NCBI GenBank assembly: GCA_030630585.1
Contig: DAOVMU010000074.1
Coordinates: 1 to 7,285, forward strand
Length of the DNA: 7,285 nucleotides
Reading direction: 5' to 3'
Source: Candidatus Bathyarchaeota archaeon
GTDB taxonomy: Archaea > Thermoproteota > Bathyarchaeia > Bathyarchaeales > Bathycorpusculaceae
Within the stretch, counting starts at the first letter, position 1. The number at the start of each line of letters is the position of its first letter. This document shows positions 6,025-7,285 of the stretch, piece after piece. The position numbers were made by a program, and so were the translations under genes. A model generated the notes under the pieces. It was not told the origin of the DNA. It saw only the letters and a program-made list of their open reading frames with translations, and did no database searches.

Positions 6025-6040
6025 TCACCTAACCTTTAAT
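6025..6040 (-). promoter_or_regulatory. Ribosome binding region of the kinase gene
   Basis: On the - strand, AAAGGTTAGGTGAC directly precedes the ATG at 6023. GGTGA ends only one base before the start codon, so the more distant AAAGG or AGG may be the functional Shine-Dalgarno, or the leader may be very short. Confidence 0.4.
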
Positions 6041-6063
6041 GCGTAGAAATAAAGTTACCTTTA

Positions 6064-6075
6064 GCATATAAAAAC
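6064..6075 (-). promoter_or_regulatory. TATA-like box of the kinase-eS24-eS27 unit
   Basis: Read on the - strand, TTTTTATATGC lies about 45 bases before the kinase ATG. A start about 27 bases downstream would leave a leader near 20 bases. This is a good fit to an archaeal TATA box and the only such site close to the gene. Confidence 0.5.
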
Positions 6076-6096
6076 ATGGTTCGAACTTGAGCTTAT

Positions 6097-6528
6097 TCAA
6101 GATACTGATTCTCTCTTCATAGCGTGCGCTGTGTCTATCCGATCGTTATGAAACTCCTTCCAGAAATGAGGAGGTAGGCTGCTTTTGTACGAGATGTCGA
6201 GGAATCGTATGGTCCCTGAAGTAGGATAAACCCTCTTCTTACTTTTTCCCCCATCTCACCCAATACATTGTTTTAGTGAGACTTTTGATGAGATTATCTT
6301 TACGTTCCTTCGTAACTTCTTCCTTTTTGCCCTGACAGGTGAATTTGTCCCAGTTCAACTCCTCTCTCAGTTCAAGGATTTTTGGCTTTCACTTCTAACT
6401 GCTTGCACGAGAACCTTGAGCATGTGCTTCTAACCGTTTTCTTCACCCTTCATAGAACAGTTGTCTACTCTTTCACTAAGGGGTATCGCGCGCGCGTTTT
6501 CTTTGGAGCTTACGTGTTTCTTGTTGCT
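6097..6528 (-). pseudogene. Probable decayed gene, frameshifted, family unknown
   Basis: Three - strand pieces read in tandem like one broken protein. The first is open from 6528 to 6367, interrupted only by a TAG at 6430-6432 (pieces such as SSKENARAIPLSERVDN, then HMLKVLVQAVRSESQK). The second is open from 6388 to the TAA at 6239-6241 (49 codons, for example KILELREELNWDKFTCQGKK). The third is open from 6255 to the TGA at 6097-6099 (52 codons, for example YPTSGTIRFLDISYK and PPHFWKEFHNDRIDTAHAMK). The two frame changes fall on homopolymers (A5 near 6381-6385; G5A5 near 6242-6251). First-base purine bias favours the - strand. Against this, the + strand is open for 71 codons at 6343-6555 in the same register and reads as a hydrophobic protein. 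I recognise no family. Strand and reality are uncertain. Confidence 0.3.
6487..6496. repeat. Alternating CG run
   Basis: Ten bases of strict CG alternation lie in otherwise AT-leaning DNA. Such runs can adopt Z-form DNA, but at this length no function can be assigned. Confidence 0.5.
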
Positions 6529-6638
6529 CTAGTCTTCCCGTGGGGATTGCAGACTTAGAGTTTGAGTTGCCTAAGTTAAGAGATAGAAACGGGTTATTGA
6601 CGATACTCTGTAGTCATGTAGTTGGATTGTTAGGAAAG

Positions 6639-7274
6639 CTACTTGGAACTAATTAGAGCCCAAAATTTTTTACATCTGTCAACTTTTTTTATGTCTCCGG
6701 ATTTTCTTGCAGTAGCAAGAGAACTCAATATGAAGAATCGGAGCTCTTCAATTCGTTTTCTATTCTTTTCTAAGTATTTATCGAAATCGATAGCAGTGCA
6801 TATAGTATCAAAATCATTTTTGTCCCAGTTTGAAAGGGCATCCTGCATAATTGACTTTATGTAATCTGGATCAAAATTGTGCAGAATCTGGAGGAGTCTA
6901 ATAAGCTCTGAGGTTTTTTTACCTGTTGTCTCCTCAGCATAAATCTCTTTTAAAATCTCTAGGAAACTATTCCTTATTATTTCGAGAGTCCCTTTGTCTG
7001 CATGATATGCAATATGAAATAGCATTTTAATGATTTTTTTCTGCGAACTTTCATTAGCCTTCTTAAACTCTTCGTGTAGTAGTTTCACTAATTGGATTGC
7101 GGTGTTTTTTAAATCATCATCCCAAGATTCGGATTGATTCTGAGGCAAATAGGGAAGTATATCCGCTAGTTCATTCCTGATCATGCGCTCTGTTTCGTGG
7201 TCCCCTATCCTCTTAAGTTTCCCGAGTTCTTTTGTTAGCATCTTGAATTTCTCAAAGTTAAATTCGAAGAGCAT
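6639..7274 (-). CDS. Alpha-helical protein of unknown function, HEAT-like
   Basis: This 211-residue protein matches no family I can name. It is nearly all helix-forming and has no membrane segment or signal peptide. Paired amphipathic helices occur at about residues 54-74 (LKNTAIQLVKLLHEEFKKAN), 77-92, 95-113 (TLEIIRNSFLEILKEIYAE), 121-135 (TSELIRLLQILHNF), 137-149 and 173-192 (RIEELRFFILSSLATARKSG), which suggests an alpha-solenoid such as HEAT or ARM repeats used as a protein-binding scaffold. No catalytic motif is visible. The ATG at 7274 has no clear Shine-Dalgarno and the frame remains open to the window edge, so the gene may start further right. It shares strand with the kinase unit but is separated by 615 bases. 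It is AT-richer than the ribosomal genes. It may be a lineage-specific or accessory gene. Confidence 0.65.
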   Translation of the reverse strand: MLFEFNFEKFKMLTKELGKLKRIGDHETERMIRNELADILPYLPQNQSESWDDDLKNTAIQLVKLLHEEFKKANESSQKKIIKMLFHIAYHADKGTLEIIRNSFLEILKEIYAEETTGKKTSELIRLLQILHNFDPDYIKSIMQDALSNWDKNDFDTICTAIDFDKYLEKNRKRIEELRFFILSSLATARKSGDIKKVDRCKKFWALISSK

Positions 7275-7285
7275 AGGAGACGTGA

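Larger units (their letters stand above)
6024..6638. other. Intergenic region without an intact gene
   Basis: This 615-base gap separates the kinase unit from the helical protein gene. It contains the kinase promoter near 6069, the possible gene relic 6097-6528, an alternating run of ten C/G bases at 6487-6496, and a short + strand open frame at 6480-6653 (58 codons, no ATG, for example GIADLEFELPKLRDRNGLL). I see no Spt4 or RpoE gene here, although these often precede the kinase in archaea. No tRNA, rRNA, RNase P or SRP RNA signature was found. Confidence 0.6.

Noticed and set aside
5583..6039. + strand frames opposite the kinase gene
   Set aside because: They are antisense to a clearly recognised enzyme with all its motifs.
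6078..6086. GGTTCGAAC resembling a tRNA T-arm
   Set aside because: No acceptor, D-arm or anticodon stem can be paired around it on either strand, and it is a near-palindrome that arises easily by chance.
6430..6653. Several in-frame TAG codons on the - strand (including 6430-6432 and 6529-6531), suggesting pyrrolysine read-through
   Set aside because: TAG serves as the normal stop of uL2, eS24 and the helical protein here, no pyl gene is visible, and the same region also has frameshifts, so decay is simpler.
6643..6864. + strand frame opposite the helical protein
   Set aside because: The - strand frame is three times longer with coherent helices; this is its shadow.
1..7285. CRISPR array, insertion sequence ends or direct repeats
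   Set aside because: No regularly spaced repeats, terminal inverted repeats or target duplications were seen by eye.

Overview
This window is archaeal chromosomal DNA. The + strand carries the start of the archaeal S10/spc-type ribosomal operon in its usual order (uL3, uL4, uL23, uL2, uS19). The - strand carries the archaeal cluster for GTP-dependent dephospho-CoA kinase (DUF359 family), eS24 and eS27, which are archaeal/eukaryotic-type genes with no bacterial counterpart in this arrangement. Shine-Dalgarno sites of the GGTGA type and AT-rich TATA-like boxes fit an archaeon. The tail of the first protein (GGYS-type motif, hydrophobic segment, Lys/Arg end) and the ribosomal protein style suggest a Bathyarchaeia-like member of the Thermoproteota. 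That placement is inference from memory and not from a tree.

Layout. Positions 3-638 (+) are the 3' end of a secreted, cell-surface protein with a PKD domain and a C-terminal anchor. Positions 639-1098 are a poorly resolved spacer with one open frame of unknown meaning (662-922) and two TATA-like boxes ahead of uL3. Positions 1099-4401 (+) are five ribosomal protein genes, tightly packed from uL3 to uL2, with a 60-base gap and a possible internal promoter before uS19. The operon stops after uS19: the expected uL22 and uS3 do not follow. An oppositely oriented gene ends 18 bases further on.

Positions 4420-6023 (-) form a second transcription unit, read right to left: dephospho-CoA kinase, eS24, eS27, and a small conserved-looking protein with a tentative SecB-like pattern. 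The first three are coupled by a 4-base overlap or a 3-base gap and are preceded by a good TATA-like box near 6069. Positions 6024-6638 have no intact gene but hold coding-like pieces in several frames, probably a decayed gene. Positions 6639-7274 (-) encode an alpha-helical protein of unknown function that may run past the window edge.

Functionally, the core is translation (50S proteins uL3, uL4, uL23, uL2; 30S proteins uS19, eS24, eS27) next to a CoA biosynthesis enzyme. No mobile element, CRISPR array, tRNA or rRNA was recognised. The most interesting points are the broken ribosomal operon, the divergent peptidyl-transferase loop of uL2, the SecB-like candidate, the GGYS-type C-terminal anchor and the gene relic at 6097-6528. 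I see no convincing evidence of a wholly new system.
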